Source: Halomonas alkalisoli
GTDB lineage: Bacteria; Pseudomonadota; Gammaproteobacteria; Pseudomonadales; Halomonadaceae
DNA: 64,000 nucleotides
NCBI RefSeq assembly: GCF_021412585.1
Contig: NZ_JAKCMI010000027.1
Span: 77,501 to 141,500, forward strand
Direction of reading: 5' to 3'
Of the stretch, positions 49,023-60,210 are shown piece by piece; positions within the stretch are counted from its first letter, which is position 1; the number at the start of each line of letters is the position of its first letter. Both the position numbers and the translations under genes were made by a program. A model generated the notes under the pieces. That model was not told the origin of the DNA. It did not search any database and saw only the letters and a list, made by a program, of their open reading frames with translations.

Positions 49023-49568
49023 TTAGCGTTCCTGTAAAGCGTCTTTGGTAGACAGCTCTTCGAGGGTGACGTGGTGATTGGTGAACACACAGATGTCACC
49101 GGCGATATCGAGTGACTTGCGGGTGATGTCGCTGGCCGGGAGGTCGGTGTTCTCGAGCAGGGCGCGGGCGGCGGCCAGGGCATAGTTGCCGCCGGAGCCG
49201 ATGGCGATGATGCCGCGCTCGGGTTCCACCACGTCGCCGTTGCCGGTGATGATCAGCGAGGCCTCCTTGTCGGCCACGGCGAGCAGCGCCTCCAGGCGGC
49301 GCAGGGCGCGGTCGGTGCGCCAGTCCTTGGCCAGCTCCACGGCGGCCTTGACCAGGTTGCCCTGGTATTTTTCCAACTGCGCCTCGAAGCGCTCGAACAG
49401 GGTGAAGGCATCGGCCGTGCCGCCGGCGAAGCCTGCCAGCACCTGGCCGCGATAGAGGCGGCGGACCTTGCTGGCATTGCCTTTCATCACCGTGTTGCCC
49501 AGCGAGACCTGGCCGTCACCGGCAAGGGCAACCTGGTCGCCGCGGCGCACGGATACGATCGTGGTCAT
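49023..49568 (-). CDS. hslV: HslV, peptidase subunit of the HslUV protease
   Basis: 181 residues (E. coli 176). A proteasome-beta-like N-terminal nucleophile hydrolase: after removal of Met the protein starts TTIVSVRRG, with the catalytic Thr first. Lys in [12 protein letters not shown] and the [14 protein letters not shown] and [14 protein letters not shown] segments are typical. GGAG precedes the ATG at 49568. A possible heat-shock promoter lies about 90 bases upstream. Confidence 0.97.
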   Translation of the reverse strand: MTTIVSVRRGDQVALAGDGQVSLGNTVMKGNASKVRRLYRGQVLAGFAGGTADAFTLFERFEAQLEKYQGNLVKAAVELAKDWRTDRALRRLEALLAVADKEASLIITGNGDVVEPERGIIAIGSGGNYALAAARALLENTDLPASDITRKSLDIAGDICVFTNHHVTLEELSTKDALQER

Positions 49569-49658
49569 GGAGAGAACTCCGTAACGGGGAGCGAAGGCTC
49601 CCGATGACTTTCGGCGCCGCGGCGGTGCCGGGTGCCGTGAACGAGCATTCAAGGAAGG

Positions 49659-49683
49659 TGTGGGCGTGATGTCTCGAATTCAA
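49659..49683 (-). promoter_or_regulatory. possible sigma-32 heat-shock promoter for hslVU
   Basis: On the minus strand TTGAAT (49683-49678), a 13-base spacer and CCCACA (49664-49659). This resembles the heat-shock consensus CTTGAAA/CCCCATNT. hslVU is a sigma-32 operon in E. coli. The match is partial. Confidence 0.45.
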
Positions 49684-49718
49684 CCGGCAGCGTCGTTGCA
49701 GCTGGCAATTACCGTCCG

Positions 49719-50453
49719 TCAGTTACTGGCCCGGTGCCGCAGCGGCGTGATGCCCTGGGTCGTCATAAGGTCCTCGGCGCGATTGAGCTCACGGGTATCG
49801 TCGTAGGGGCCCACCATGACCCGGTGCCAGGTATCGCCATCGGCCGACTGGACCTGGCTGACCTGGGCCACCAGGCTGAGGTTGCGCAGACGCTGCCTCA
49901 GTGCTTCGGCGTCCGCCGGCTGGCGGAAGGAGGCCGCCTGCAGCATATAGCGCGTTCCGTCGGGTGCCGCCGCTTCACTGGCGGCTGCGCTGGCCGCGGC
50001 ATTGGCTTCATCCTGCAGGTTGGCGGCGATGACCTGGGCGATCGGGTCATCGACCCTGTCGCCGTCGACAGGCGCCTCGGTGACGTCGGGCACGGGCGTG
50101 ACGACCTCGGGCGGGGAGGCCGTCGAGGCGACGTCACGGGGGGCCACGACCTCTTCGGGCAGCAGCGTATAGAACTCGAAGGTCGGCATGCGCGGCTCGC
50201 TGGGCTCCACGGTGGGCGTGGGCGATGCCTGTTCCGTCGTCGGGGTTCGCGGTATCAGGTTGGCCAGCGGTGAGTCGTGCCCCTCCTGCCAGGGTGCCGT
50301 GCCGTGCTGATGCTGCGCCAGCAGAAAGCCCGCCACCACGCCACCGATTCCCCACACCCAGCCGGGCAGGCGAAAGCCCTCGCGGCGTCGCGCGCTGCGG
50401 CGCTGGCTGGCAGTGGCGCCACGCTTCTTCGGGGGGGCTCGACGGGTTGCCAT
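49719..50453 (-). CDS. ftsN: SPOR-domain cell division protein, FtsN-like
   Basis: 244 residues. A basic cytoplasmic N-terminus (RRAPPKKRGATASQRRSARRR) leads to one membrane helix (WVWGIGGVVAGFLLA, about 33-47). A long low-complexity periplasmic linker rich in Pro, Thr, Glu and Ala comes next. A C-terminal SPOR domain (about 168-242: RYMLQAASFRQPADAEALRQ to WHRVMVGPYDD) binds denuded septal glycan. E. coli FtsN is 319 aa. Its place between argS and hslVU matches the ftsN-hslVU order of E. coli. Other SPOR proteins are possible. Confidence 0.8.
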   Translation of the reverse strand: MATRRAPPKKRGATASQRRSARRREGFRLPGWVWGIGGVVAGFLLAQHQHGTAPWQEGHDSPLANLIPRTPTTEQASPTPTVEPSEPRMPTFEFYTLLPEEVVAPRDVASTASPPEVVTPVPDVTEAPVDGDRVDDPIAQVIAANLQDEANAAASAAASEAAAPDGTRYMLQAASFRQPADAEALRQRLRNLSLVAQVSQVQSADGDTWHRVMVGPYDDTRELNRAEDLMTTQGITPLRHRASN

Positions 50454-50456
50454 GGC

Positions 50457-52142
50457 TTACATCTCCTCCGGGGCGCTGACGCCCATGAGGTCGAGGCCGT
50501 TGCGCAGCACCTGGCGCGTGGCGAGGCCCAGGGCCAGGCGGGCATTGCGCAGCTCATCGTCCTCGACCATTACCTTGACGGCGTTGTAGCAGGAGTGGAA
50601 CTCGGCGGCCAGGTCCAGGAGGTACTGGGCCACCTGCTGCGGCTCCCGCGACAGGGCCGCATGGGAAACGACCTCAGGGAAACGGGCCAGGCGGTTCATC
50701 ACCGCCTTCTCCTGTTCCGCCTCCAGTCTTGCCAGGCTGATCATGGCGAGGTCGTGATCGAAATGCAGGGATTCGGCCTCGGCGCGGCGCAGCATGCTGC
50801 AGACCCGGGCATGGGCATACTGCACGTAATAGACCGGGTTGTCGTTGGACTGCGAGCGGGCCAGGTCGATATCGAAGGTGAGCTGGGAGTCCGCCCGGCG
50901 AGCGGCCAGGAAGAAGCGGGTGGCGTCGCGGCCAACCTCGTCGATCAGGTCGCGCACCGTGACATAGCTGCCGGCACGCTTGGAGAGCTTCACCTCGACC
51001 CCCGAGCGGGTGACCATCACCATCTGGTGCAGCACATAGTCGGGCCAGCCTTCGGGAATCCCGGCTTCCAGTGCCTGGAGGCCGGCCCGGACCCGGGTGA
51101 CCGTGGAGTGATGGTCGGCGCCCTGTTCGTTGATCACCGTGGTGAAGCCGCGCTGCCACTTGTTCAGGTGGTAGGCCACATCGGGCAGGAAATAGGTGTA
51201 GTTGCCGTCGGACTTGCGCATCACCCGGTCCTTGTCGTCACCGAAGCGGGTGGTGCGCAGCCACAGGGCGCCATCCTGCTCATAGGTGTGCCCCTTGGCG
51301 ATGAGCCGCTCGACGGCTTCCTCGACCTTGCCCTGGTCGTAAAGGGAGGACTCGAGGAAGTAGACATCGAACTCGACCCCGAAGGCCTTGAGGTCGAGGT
51401 CCTGCTCGCGGCGCAGCCATGCCACGGCGAATTCACGGATCGCCTCCAGGTCGTCGGGGTCGGCCTTGGCGGTGACGTGGCGGTCGTCGGCGTGGACCGT
51501 CTCGCCGGCCAGGTAATCCTTGGCCACCTCGGCGATGTAGTCGCCGCGGTAGCCGTCGGCGGGCCAGGCGGCACTGTCGGGCTCGATGCCCTTCACCCGG
51601 GCCTGGACCGACAGCGCCAGGTTGCTGATCTGGGCGCCGGCGTCGTTGTAGTAGAACTCCCGGGTGACGTCGAAGCCGGTGGCCTCCAGCAGGCGGCAGA
51701 TGCAGTCGCCGATGGCCGCGCCGCGACCGTGGCCCACGTGGAGCGGGCCGGTGGGGTTGGCGGAAACGAACTCCACCTGCACCTTCTGCCCCTTGCCCTT
51801 CAGGTTGCGGCCGAAGGTGTCGCCGGCTTCGAGTACCTGACGGACCACCTGGGCGGCGGCATCGGTGGCGGCGAAGAAGTTGATGAAACCGGGGCCCGCG
51901 ATCTCGACCTGCTGCACGGCCTCGCTGGCGGGCAGGGCCGCCACCAGTTCCTCGGCCAGCTCGCGGGGCTTCCTGCCCGCCGCCTTGGCCAGCATCAGCG
52001 CCAGGTTGGTGGCGTAGTCGCCGTGGGCCTTGTCCCGGGTGGGGTCGACCTTGATGGCGGGGGTGGCATCCGCAGGCAGCACGCCCTGCTGCTTGAGGTT
52101 GTCGAGGGCATTCTCGAGCAGGGAAACGATCGTTTCTTTCAT
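50457..52142 (-). CDS. argS: arginyl-tRNA synthetase
   Basis: 561 residues (E. coli 577), class Ia. It starts [16 protein letters not shown] with the N-terminal Add-1 domain that touches the tRNA D-loop. The HIGH box is [12 protein letters not shown], and the KMSK-like loop reads [11 protein letters not shown]. The DALR anticodon-binding domain forms the C-terminus ([13 protein letters not shown] onward). The ATG at 52142 is chosen from alignment to homologues. ftsN starts 3 bases after its stop, so the genes are coupled. Confidence 0.97.
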   Translation of the reverse strand: MKETIVSLLENALDNLKQQGVLPADATPAIKVDPTRDKAHGDYATNLALMLAKAAGRKPRELAEELVAALPASEAVQQVEIAGPGFINFFAATDAAAQVVRQVLEAGDTFGRNLKGKGQKVQVEFVSANPTGPLHVGHGRGAAIGDCICRLLEATGFDVTREFYYNDAGAQISNLALSVQARVKGIEPDSAAWPADGYRGDYIAEVAKDYLAGETVHADDRHVTAKADPDDLEAIREFAVAWLRREQDLDLKAFGVEFDVYFLESSLYDQGKVEEAVERLIAKGHTYEQDGALWLRTTRFGDDKDRVMRKSDGNYTYFLPDVAYHLNKWQRGFTTVINEQGADHHSTVTRVRAGLQALEAGIPEGWPDYVLHQMVMVTRSGVEVKLSKRAGSYVTVRDLIDEVGRDATRFFLAARRADSQLTFDIDLARSQSNDNPVYYVQYAHARVCSMLRRAEAESLHFDHDLAMISLARLEAEQEKAVMNRLARFPEVVSHAALSREPQQVAQYLLDLAAEFHSCYNAVKVMVEDDELRNARLALGLATRQVLRNGLDLMGVSAPEEM

Positions 52143-52273
52143 GAAATCTGTTGTCCTGTAGCGCCGGGCCCGCATCGGGTAAGGGTGACTGTGCGACTGG
52201 CGGGCGGACGCTGGCATGAAAACTCGCCCGGTGGGGCATGATCGCCCATTATCGGCAATTGTGCCTCGGCTTT

Positions 52274-52303
52274 AAACCCCGCGCAGGCAGGCTGTTCGCG
52301 GGG
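52274..52303 (-). terminator. hairpin after priA
   Basis: On the minus strand CCCCGCG (52303-52297) pairs with CGCGGGG (52283-52277), followed by TTTAAAG. It lies 29 bases after the priA stop and before argS. Confidence 0.55.
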
Positions 52304-52331
52304 TGCCCTGACCCAGTGGCTTGAGCCGCCT

Positions 52332-54572
<2,241 letters not shown>

Positions 54573-54601
54573 TTGGCCTCCGGCCTCGGCTCTGCTAGAA
54601 T
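54573..54601 (+). promoter_or_regulatory. rpmE promoter
   Basis: TTGGCC (54573-54578), a 17-base spacer and TAGAAT (54596-54601). It is directly next to the divergent priA start codon, so rpmE and priA expression could interfere with each other. Confidence 0.6.
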
Positions 54602-54718
54602 GCTCCGCCGTCGTGGCGCCTGGCGTTCCCGGCGGCAACCGGTTAGAGACGACAGACAACCCGTATGCGGTGCCTGGCAATGGATCAGGTGGCGGCATAC
54701 CGCTCCATGAGGCTCAAG

Positions 54719-54934
54719 ATGAAACAAGGTATCCACCCCGATTACAAGACGGTCACTGCCACTTGCTCCTGCGGCGCGACCTTCGAGGTCGGCTCCACGG
54801 TCGGCCATGACCTGTCGCTGGACGTTTGCTCCCAGTGCCACCCCTTCTATACCGGCAAGCAGAAGCAGGCGACCACCGGTGGCCGCGTCGAGCGCTTCAA
54901 CAAGCGCTTCGGTGCCGCCGTGAAGCGTGGCTGA
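54719..54934 (+). CDS. rpmE: 50S ribosomal protein L31 (zinc-binding type)
   Basis: 71 residues (E. coli 70). It begins [18 protein letters not shown], with the zinc ligands Cys16, Cys18, Cys37 and Cys40 (CSCG and [13 protein letters not shown]). It is therefore the zinc-containing C+ form; zinc limitation usually leads to its replacement by a cysteine-free paralogue. GAGG (54709-54712) six bases upstream selects this ATG. It is divergent from priA, as in E. coli. Confidence 0.97.
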   Translation: MKQGIHPDYKTVTATCSCGATFEVGSTVGHDLSLDVCSQCHPFYTGKQKQATTGGRVERFNKRFGAAVKRG

Positions 54935-54965
54935 TGTGCGACTTGCCCGCGGCTGCGGCCGAGAG

Positions 54966-54995
54966 GAAACCCGCCCATGTGGCGGGTTTCTTTTT
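54966..54995 (+). terminator. rpmE terminator
   Basis: A perfect 10-bp stem, GAAACCCGCC with GGCGGGTTTC, a CATGT loop and five Ts. A strong intrinsic terminator. Confidence 0.93.
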
Positions 54996-55019
54996 GCCCG
55001 CAAGTCTGGCGCCACAGTG

Positions 55020-55035
55020 ATAAGTAATGACTTAT
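55020..55035. promoter_or_regulatory. inverted repeat upstream of the malic enzyme gene
   Basis: ATAAGT-AATG-ACTTAT in an AT-rich stretch that stands out from its surroundings. A related half-site, TATAAGTTAC, follows at 55051-55060. It may be an operator; no regulator gene is adjacent. Confidence 0.35.
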
Positions 55036-55118
55036 GACTGGCCTTCTGAGTATAAGTTACAGCAAATAGCTTCGAATGGTCATGAACAGGCAAAGAAAAT
55101 GCGCGAACGGGACGAGCA

Positions 55119-55147
55119 TTGAGGAGTGGAAGGTTTTTCTATATTCT
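55119..55147 (+). promoter_or_regulatory. promoter for the malic enzyme gene
   Basis: TTGAGG (55119-55124), a 17-base spacer and TATTCT (55142-55147). An overlapping TATATT (55140-55145) is an alternative -10. The start would be about 37 bases before the gene. Confidence 0.5.
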
Positions 55148-55189
55148 GGTTTTCCTTCCTGAGACGTTACACGGATACCGGATCACAGC

Positions 55190-56461
55190 ATGACAGACAC
55201 CAAGAAGCAGGCCGCGCTGGATTATCACGCCAAGCCCATTCCCGGAAAACTCTCGGTGGAGCTGACCAAGCCCACTGCGACGGCTCGTGATCTTTCCCTC
55301 GCCTACAGCCCCGGTGTCGCCGAGCCGGTTCGTGAAATCGCCCGTGACCCCGAAAACGCCTATCGCTACACCGGCAAGGGCAATCTGGTGGCGGTAATTT
55401 CCGACGGCAGCGCCATTCTCGGCCTGGGCAACCTGGGGCCGCTGGCCAGCAAGCCGGTCATGGAAGGCAAGGGGGTCCTGTTCAAGTGCTTCGCCGGCAT
55501 CAACTCGGTGGATATCGAGGTCAATGCCGAGAGCCCCCAGGCGTTCATCGACACCGTGGCGCGCATTGCCGACACCTGGGGAGGCATCAATCTCGAGGAT
55601 ATCAAGGCGCCCGAGTGCTTCGAGATCGAGCAGGCGCTGATCGAGCAGTGCAGTATCCCCGTGTTCCACGATGATCAGCATGGAACCGCCATCGTCACCG
55701 CGGCGGGGATGCTCAACGCACTGGATATCGCCGGCAAGCGACTCGAAGACGCCAAGATCGTCTGCCTGGGTGCCGGTGCGGCAGCCATCGCCTGCATGAA
55801 GCTGCTGATCTCCTGCGGTGCCCGTGCCGAGAACCTGGTGATGCTCGATCGTCGCGGCGTGATTCATGCCGGGCGCGAGGGGCTCAATCCCTACAAGGCG
55901 ATATTTGCCGTGGAAACCGACAAGCGAACCCTGGATGACGCCATCGACGGTGCCGATGTCTTCATCGGGCTTTCGGGCCCCAACCTGATGACGGCCGATC
56001 ATATCCGCAAGATGGCGCCCAATCCCATCGTCTTCGCCTGTACCAACCCGGACCCCGAGATCAACCCCGAGCTGGCTCGCGAGACTCGTCCGGATGTGAT
56101 CATGGCCACCGGCCGCTCGGACTATCCCAATCAGGTCAACAACGTGCTGGGCTTTCCCTTCATCTTCCGTGGTGCGCTGGACGTACGCGCCACGCGCATC
56201 AACGAGGAGATGAAGGTGGCGGCGGTGCATGCGCTGAAGGATCTGGCCCGCGAGCCGGTGCCCCAGGCGGTGCTCGATGCCTATGAGCTCGACCACATGG
56301 CGTTCGGCCCCGAGTACATCATTCCCACCCCGGTGGACGTTCGCCTGCTGGGGCGGATCACCTCGGCGGTGGCTCAGGCGGCAGTGGATTCCGGCGTGGC
56401 GCGCCGGCCCTATCCGGCCCACTACCCGCTCAAGACCGTGGACGACGTCTACGGGAATTGA
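55190..56461 (+). CDS. maeB: malic enzyme (oxaloacetate-decarboxylating), short form
   Basis: 423 residues. It oxidatively decarboxylates malate to pyruvate with NAD(P). Catalytic-core segments: [40 protein letters not shown] and PVFHDDQHGTAIVTAAGMLNAL (metal Asp/Asp region). The Rossmann loop is IVCLGAGAAAIACMKLL. E. coli MaeB (759 aa) has an extra phosphotransacetylase-like C-terminal domain; it is absent here, as in Pseudomonas short malic enzymes. The cofactor cannot be decided from sequence. The ribosome site is weak. Confidence 0.9.
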   Translation: MTDTKKQAALDYHAKPIPGKLSVELTKPTATARDLSLAYSPGVAEPVREIARDPENAYRYTGKGNLVAVISDGSAILGLGNLGPLASKPVMEGKGVLFKCFAGINSVDIEVNAESPQAFIDTVARIADTWGGINLEDIKAPECFEIEQALIEQCSIPVFHDDQHGTAIVTAAGMLNALDIAGKRLEDAKIVCLGAGAAAIACMKLLISCGARAENLVMLDRRGVIHAGREGLNPYKAIFAVETDKRTLDDAIDGADVFIGLSGPNLMTADHIRKMAPNPIVFACTNPDPEINPELARETRPDVIMATGRSDYPNQVNNVLGFPFIFRGALDVRATRINEEMKVAAVHALKDLAREPVPQAVLDAYELDHMAFGPEYIIPTPVDVRLLGRITSAVAQAAVDSGVARRPYPAHYPLKTVDDVYGN

Positions 56462-56500
56462 TGCGATTGCCTGTGTCTCTTTGACATGTGCCTCTGTTGC

Positions 56501-56525
56501 TGCGCCGGCCTTTTGGGCCGGCGCA
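56501..56525. terminator. hairpin between convergent malic enzyme and DUF481 genes
   Basis: A perfect 10-bp stem, TGCGCCGGCC with GGCCGGCGCA, around TTTTG. No T tract on either side. Confidence 0.6.
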
Positions 56526-56539
56526 GTGCGTTGAGGGGG

Positions 56540-57307
56540 CTACCAGGTGTAGAGCAGCGTCACGTTGGTGGTGTTGTCGGTGTCCGCCACGGCCGTCTCG
56601 GGAGGGCTGGAGTTGTGCTTGACCTCATGCGAGAGCCTCAGGGAGAGGCGAGAATTGAGGCGGGCGGTGAGCGACGAGAGTGAGCGTGAGGTCGTGTTCT
56701 CGTCGGTGGACTCGACCGACATCTCCTGACGGAGGCTGGCGAATCGCGAGAGCGTCCAGTGGTAGTCGAGGGCGCTGTAGATCACGCCGAGCCCCCGGTT
56801 CCCTTCATCGTCGATGCGGTCATGGCGGTAGCCTGGCCCGGCCTCGAGGGAGAGCTGGTGGTGTTCGGTGTCAATGATGTCTCGGCCGTAACCGCCGATG
56901 ACCGTGGATTGCTGCTCATACCCGCTGAAGCGATCCTTTTCCCAGCGGGCAAAGCCGAACACATAGTGGGGGCCGTCGAAGTCGTAGCGTTCCCGGCCCG
57001 AGAGCAGGTACTGCTCGGCGCTGGTGTCGCCGTCGCGGGTGACGTTGCGTACCTCGCCACGCAGCGTGTGCGTCCAGTCGCCGGTCAGCCAGGAGAGTCG
57101 GCTCTTGCCGATCAGGGTCTGGCTATCGGTATTGCCGGAGAGGTGGGTGTAGCCCAGTTCGGCTTCACCGCTGAAGGTGGGGGCATTTTCGTCCGGGGGC
57201 GGTGGGGCATAGAAGAAGCCGGTTGCCTGAGCGATGGCGGGGAGTGCGGTGCCGGATAATGCCAAGAGGCCGAAGGTGATCCAGGAGGGTGCTGTGGGGC
57301 GTTGCAT
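56540..57307 (-). CDS. DUF481 outer-membrane beta-barrel protein
   Basis: 255 residues. The N-terminus is a signal peptide (WITFGLLALSGTALPAIAQA). A short Pro-rich linker (FFYAPPPPDENAP) and alternating beta strands follow: SGEAELGYTHLSGNTDSQTL is the DUF481 opening motif. WTHTLRGEVRN, HYVFGFARWEKDRFSGYEQQ and the final aromatic strand TNVTLLYTW suit a barrel in the outer membrane. E. coli relatives are YdiY-type proteins, some of which are acid-induced; the role is unknown. A GTG at 57346 is an alternative start. Confidence 0.85.
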   Translation of the reverse strand: MQRPTAPSWITFGLLALSGTALPAIAQATGFFYAPPPPDENAPTFSGEAELGYTHLSGNTDSQTLIGKSRLSWLTGDWTHTLRGEVRNVTRDGDTSAEQYLLSGRERYDFDGPHYVFGFARWEKDRFSGYEQQSTVIGGYGRDIIDTEHHQLSLEAGPGYRHDRIDDEGNRGLGVIYSALDYHWTLSRFASLRQEMSVESTDENTTSRSLSSLTARLNSRLSLRLSHEVKHNSSPPETAVADTDNTTNVTLLYTW

Positions 57308-57381
57308 GACAAGGCGTACCTGCTTTTCCGTGAGACTGAGCCGCACAGGGGTGCGGCTGACGCGGTTGGCAAGACGTGAAA

Positions 57382-57399
57382 GGCGGCGTCCCTGCCGCC
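57382..57399 (-). terminator. terminator of the PBP1a gene
   Basis: On the minus strand GGCGGC-AGGGAC-GCCGCC followed by TTTC, 17 bases after the stop. A short but GC-rich stem. Confidence 0.5.
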
Positions 57400-57415
57400 C
57401 GGTGAAGCTGTCGGG

Positions 57416-59944
57416 TCAGAAGATCGCCTCGTAGCTCCCGCTCCCCTGGGAGCCACTGCTCTGCTCGACCTCCTGCTCGATACGGCGCGGCTCCATGTCC
57501 GGCAGATAGTCGGGATGGAATATTTCGGTGATGCCGCCGGACTGGCCGTCGGTGAGACGGCGTCCGGTCTGGCCGTCGACCCTTGCCTGCACCAGGCCGG
57601 AGGGCGCTTCGGGCCTGGCATCGGGGCGACCATCGAGGGCGTGTTCCATGAACTCGATCCAGATCGGCAGGGCGGCATTGCCCCCATACTCGGCGATGGT
57701 CTCGTTGTCATCCTTGCCGATCCAGACGGTCGCCACCAGGTCGCGGTTATAGCCGGCAAACCAGCCGTCGCGCTGATTGTTGGTCGTGCCGGTCTTGCCG
57801 ACCACATCGCTGCGGTTGAGGCTGAGGGCGGCGCGACCGGTTCCGGTCTCGATCACGTCGCGCAGCATGTCGGTGAGGATATAGACCGCAGTGGGGTCGG
57901 CTACCTGGGGGGCGACCCGATAGGTCCTGCCGTCGATCTGCACCTCGGCCTGGTCCTCGCGGCACTCCCGGCAGGCGATCATCGGGCTGGCCTCTTCGAT
58001 GAGGTTGTCGTCGCTGGTGCGAGTGACTCGCTCGATGAACCAGGGCGAGACCTGATAGCCGCCGTTGGCCAGCACGGCATAGGCGTTGGTCATCTCCAGC
58101 GGGGTCAGGTCTGCGCTGCCCAGCGCCAGCGACAGGCCGCGAGGGAGTCGGTTCGAGGCGAATCCGAAGCCCTCCAGATAGTCGATGGTGGCGTCCAGTC
58201 CCAGGGTCTGAAGTACCCGTATGGTCACCAGGTTGCGTGAGCGGGCCAGGGCGACGCGCAGCCGTGTCGGGCCGAGGAAGTCACCGCTGGCGTTCACCGG
58301 GCGCCAGATCTCGTTGCTGCCATCCTGCAGTACGACCGGTGCGTCGTTGACCACGCTCGAGGCGGTCATCAGGCCGGTGTCGAGAGCCGCCAGGAAAACG
58401 AATGGCTTGAAGATGGAGCCGGACTGGCGCTGGGCCTGCACCGCCCGGTTGAACTTGCTGGCATTGAAGCTGAAGCCGCCCTGCAGGGCGAGGATGGCGC
58501 CGGTATCGGGCTCAAGTACCACGATCGAGCCTTCGGCGTCGGGCCGCTGGGAGAGCCTCAGGCTGCCGTCTTCCCGCTGCAGGATGCGAACCAGGTCGCC
58601 GGTGCTGGCGATCTCGGAGGCGGAGCTCGGCTCGGGGCCGCGGGCACGCGGGTTGCGGTAGGCGCGGGCCCAGCTCAGGCCGCCCCACTCCACGGTCTGC
58701 AGTTCGCCGCCGCGGGTCATGACCTGCAGCTCGCGGCCTTCGTTGGCGACGACGATGGCGGGCTGCAGGGGGCCGAACCCCGGGGTGCGCTCCAGCACTC
58801 GCAGCCAGTTGCTGACATCGCCATCGACGCCCTCGATTTCGGTCTGGCTGCGCTCGGCCGCCTGGCGGGCCGTTTCCAGGACTTCGGGCGACTCGGACAG
58901 CTCCTCCTCCAGCCCGCGACGCTCGGTGCGCGCCTGGGCCTCGGCAAGGCTGCTCGGGATGTCGGTCTCTTCCGGGCCGCGCCAGCCATGTCGGGTGTCG
59001 TAGTCGATCAGTCCGTTGGCCAGGGCGTCGCGGGCAAAGGGCTGGAGTTCGCTGTCCAGGGTGGTGTGAATGCGATAGCCGCCGGTATAGGCGTCCTCGC
59101 CGAAGCGTTCCACCGCATACTGGCGCGCCATTTCGGCGACATAGTCGGCGTCTACCTCGACCTGGGCGACGTGTCGGCGGGCGGTGATGGGCTCCTGCAC
59201 GGCGGCCTCATAGCTGGCCTGGTCGATATTGCCGAGCTGGCGCATCCGATAGAGGATCCAGTTGCGCCGGATCAGCGAGCGCTCCGGATTGGCCAGCGGG
59301 TTGAAGGCGGAGGGCGCCTTGGGCAGGCCAGCAATCATCGCCTTCTGGGCAAGGCTGAGTTCCTCGAGGGGCTTGTCGTAGTAGACCTCGGCCGCTGCCG
59401 CAATGCCGTAGGCGCGGTTACCGAGGAAGATCTTGTTGACGTAGAGCTCGAAGATCTCCTCCTTGGTAAGGATTCGCTCCATCTGCAGCGCCAGCAGGAT
59501 CTCGCGAATCTTGCGGGTGAAGGTGCGGTCCAGGGTCAACAGGTAGTTGCGTGCCACCTGCATGGTGATGGTGGAGCCGCCGGACTGGATGTCGCCGCCG
59601 CTGGAAGCCAGCTCCACGGCGGCGCGCGCCAGCCCGCGCGGGTCGACGCCGCGGTGTTCGAAGAAGGCGGCATCCTCGGCGGCAAGCAGCGCCTGGATGA
59701 AGTCGTCGGGAATCTCGTCGAAGTCCACCGCCATGCGGCGCTCTTCACCGTATTCACCGATCAGCTTGCCGTCGCGGGTGAAGATGCGCAGGGGAGTGTG
59801 CAGCTCGAAGTCCTGGAGCTGGCGCACGTCGGGTAGCCCGGGCGTGAAGTAGAGAGCTGCGCCGGCCACACTGAGCAGGGCCGTGGTCGACAGCGCTATC
59901 AGCAGCCAGAAAGCCGAGAAAATCAGGGTCTTGATCCACTTCAT
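57416..59944 (-). CDS. mrcA: penicillin-binding protein 1A (bifunctional peptidoglycan synthase)
   Basis: 842 residues (E. coli 850). Inner-membrane anchor at the N-terminus (FSAFWLLIALSTTALLSVAGAAL). The GT51 glycosyltransferase domain contains the catalytic Glu in LLAAEDAAFFEHRGVDPRG and the GGSTITMQVARN motif. An OB/ODD insert lies between the domains. The transpeptidase has the SxxK box SGSIFKPF, SRN, and the KTGTTN box. The order mrcA divergent from pilMNOPQ is conserved in pseudomonads (ponA). Confidence 0.97.
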   Translation of the reverse strand: MKWIKTLIFSAFWLLIALSTTALLSVAGAALYFTPGLPDVRQLQDFELHTPLRIFTRDGKLIGEYGEERRMAVDFDEIPDDFIQALLAAEDAAFFEHRGVDPRGLARAAVELASSGGDIQSGGSTITMQVARNYLLTLDRTFTRKIREILLALQMERILTKEEIFELYVNKIFLGNRAYGIAAAAEVYYDKPLEELSLAQKAMIAGLPKAPSAFNPLANPERSLIRRNWILYRMRQLGNIDQASYEAAVQEPITARRHVAQVEVDADYVAEMARQYAVERFGEDAYTGGYRIHTTLDSELQPFARDALANGLIDYDTRHGWRGPEETDIPSSLAEAQARTERRGLEEELSESPEVLETARQAAERSQTEIEGVDGDVSNWLRVLERTPGFGPLQPAIVVANEGRELQVMTRGGELQTVEWGGLSWARAYRNPRARGPEPSSASEIASTGDLVRILQREDGSLRLSQRPDAEGSIVVLEPDTGAILALQGGFSFNASKFNRAVQAQRQSGSIFKPFVFLAALDTGLMTASSVVNDAPVVLQDGSNEIWRPVNASGDFLGPTRLRVALARSRNLVTIRVLQTLGLDATIDYLEGFGFASNRLPRGLSLALGSADLTPLEMTNAYAVLANGGYQVSPWFIERVTRTSDDNLIEEASPMIACRECREDQAEVQIDGRTYRVAPQVADPTAVYILTDMLRDVIETGTGRAALSLNRSDVVGKTGTTNNQRDGWFAGYNRDLVATVWIGKDDNETIAEYGGNAALPIWIEFMEHALDGRPDARPEAPSGLVQARVDGQTGRRLTDGQSGGITEIFHPDYLPDMEPRRIEQEVEQSSGSQGSGSYEAIF

Positions 59945-60016
59945 GTAAAGGCGGTATCCGTGGTGAGGGCAGGATGGAAAGGGCGACGATGAAGCTGGCC
60001 TTCACTGGCGTCGACC

Positions 60017-60022
60017 ATTATA
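60017..60022 (-). promoter_or_regulatory. -10 box of an mrcA promoter
   Basis: A perfect TATAAT on the minus strand, 73 bases before the mrcA start. The -35 (TGGTGA with 17-base spacing) is poor. The 266-bp mrcA-pilM gap also holds a small inverted repeat, GTTGGA-AG-TCCAAC (60056-60069). No clear pilM promoter was found. Confidence 0.4.
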
Positions 60023-60210
60023 TGAATCCAGGCCGTCGGTCACCAGCGTTGAGGCGTTGGAAGTCCAACTTTGTGTGACAACGGCCAATATCATGTAACC
60101 TCGATGCTACAGAGCAGGGTATTATCTTTCTGAGCCTTGTCGCTCAGGCGATCTAAGGCGTATCGATAACAAGCGGAATACCGCGACTGATTACGCAGGT
60201 ATATGAATTG

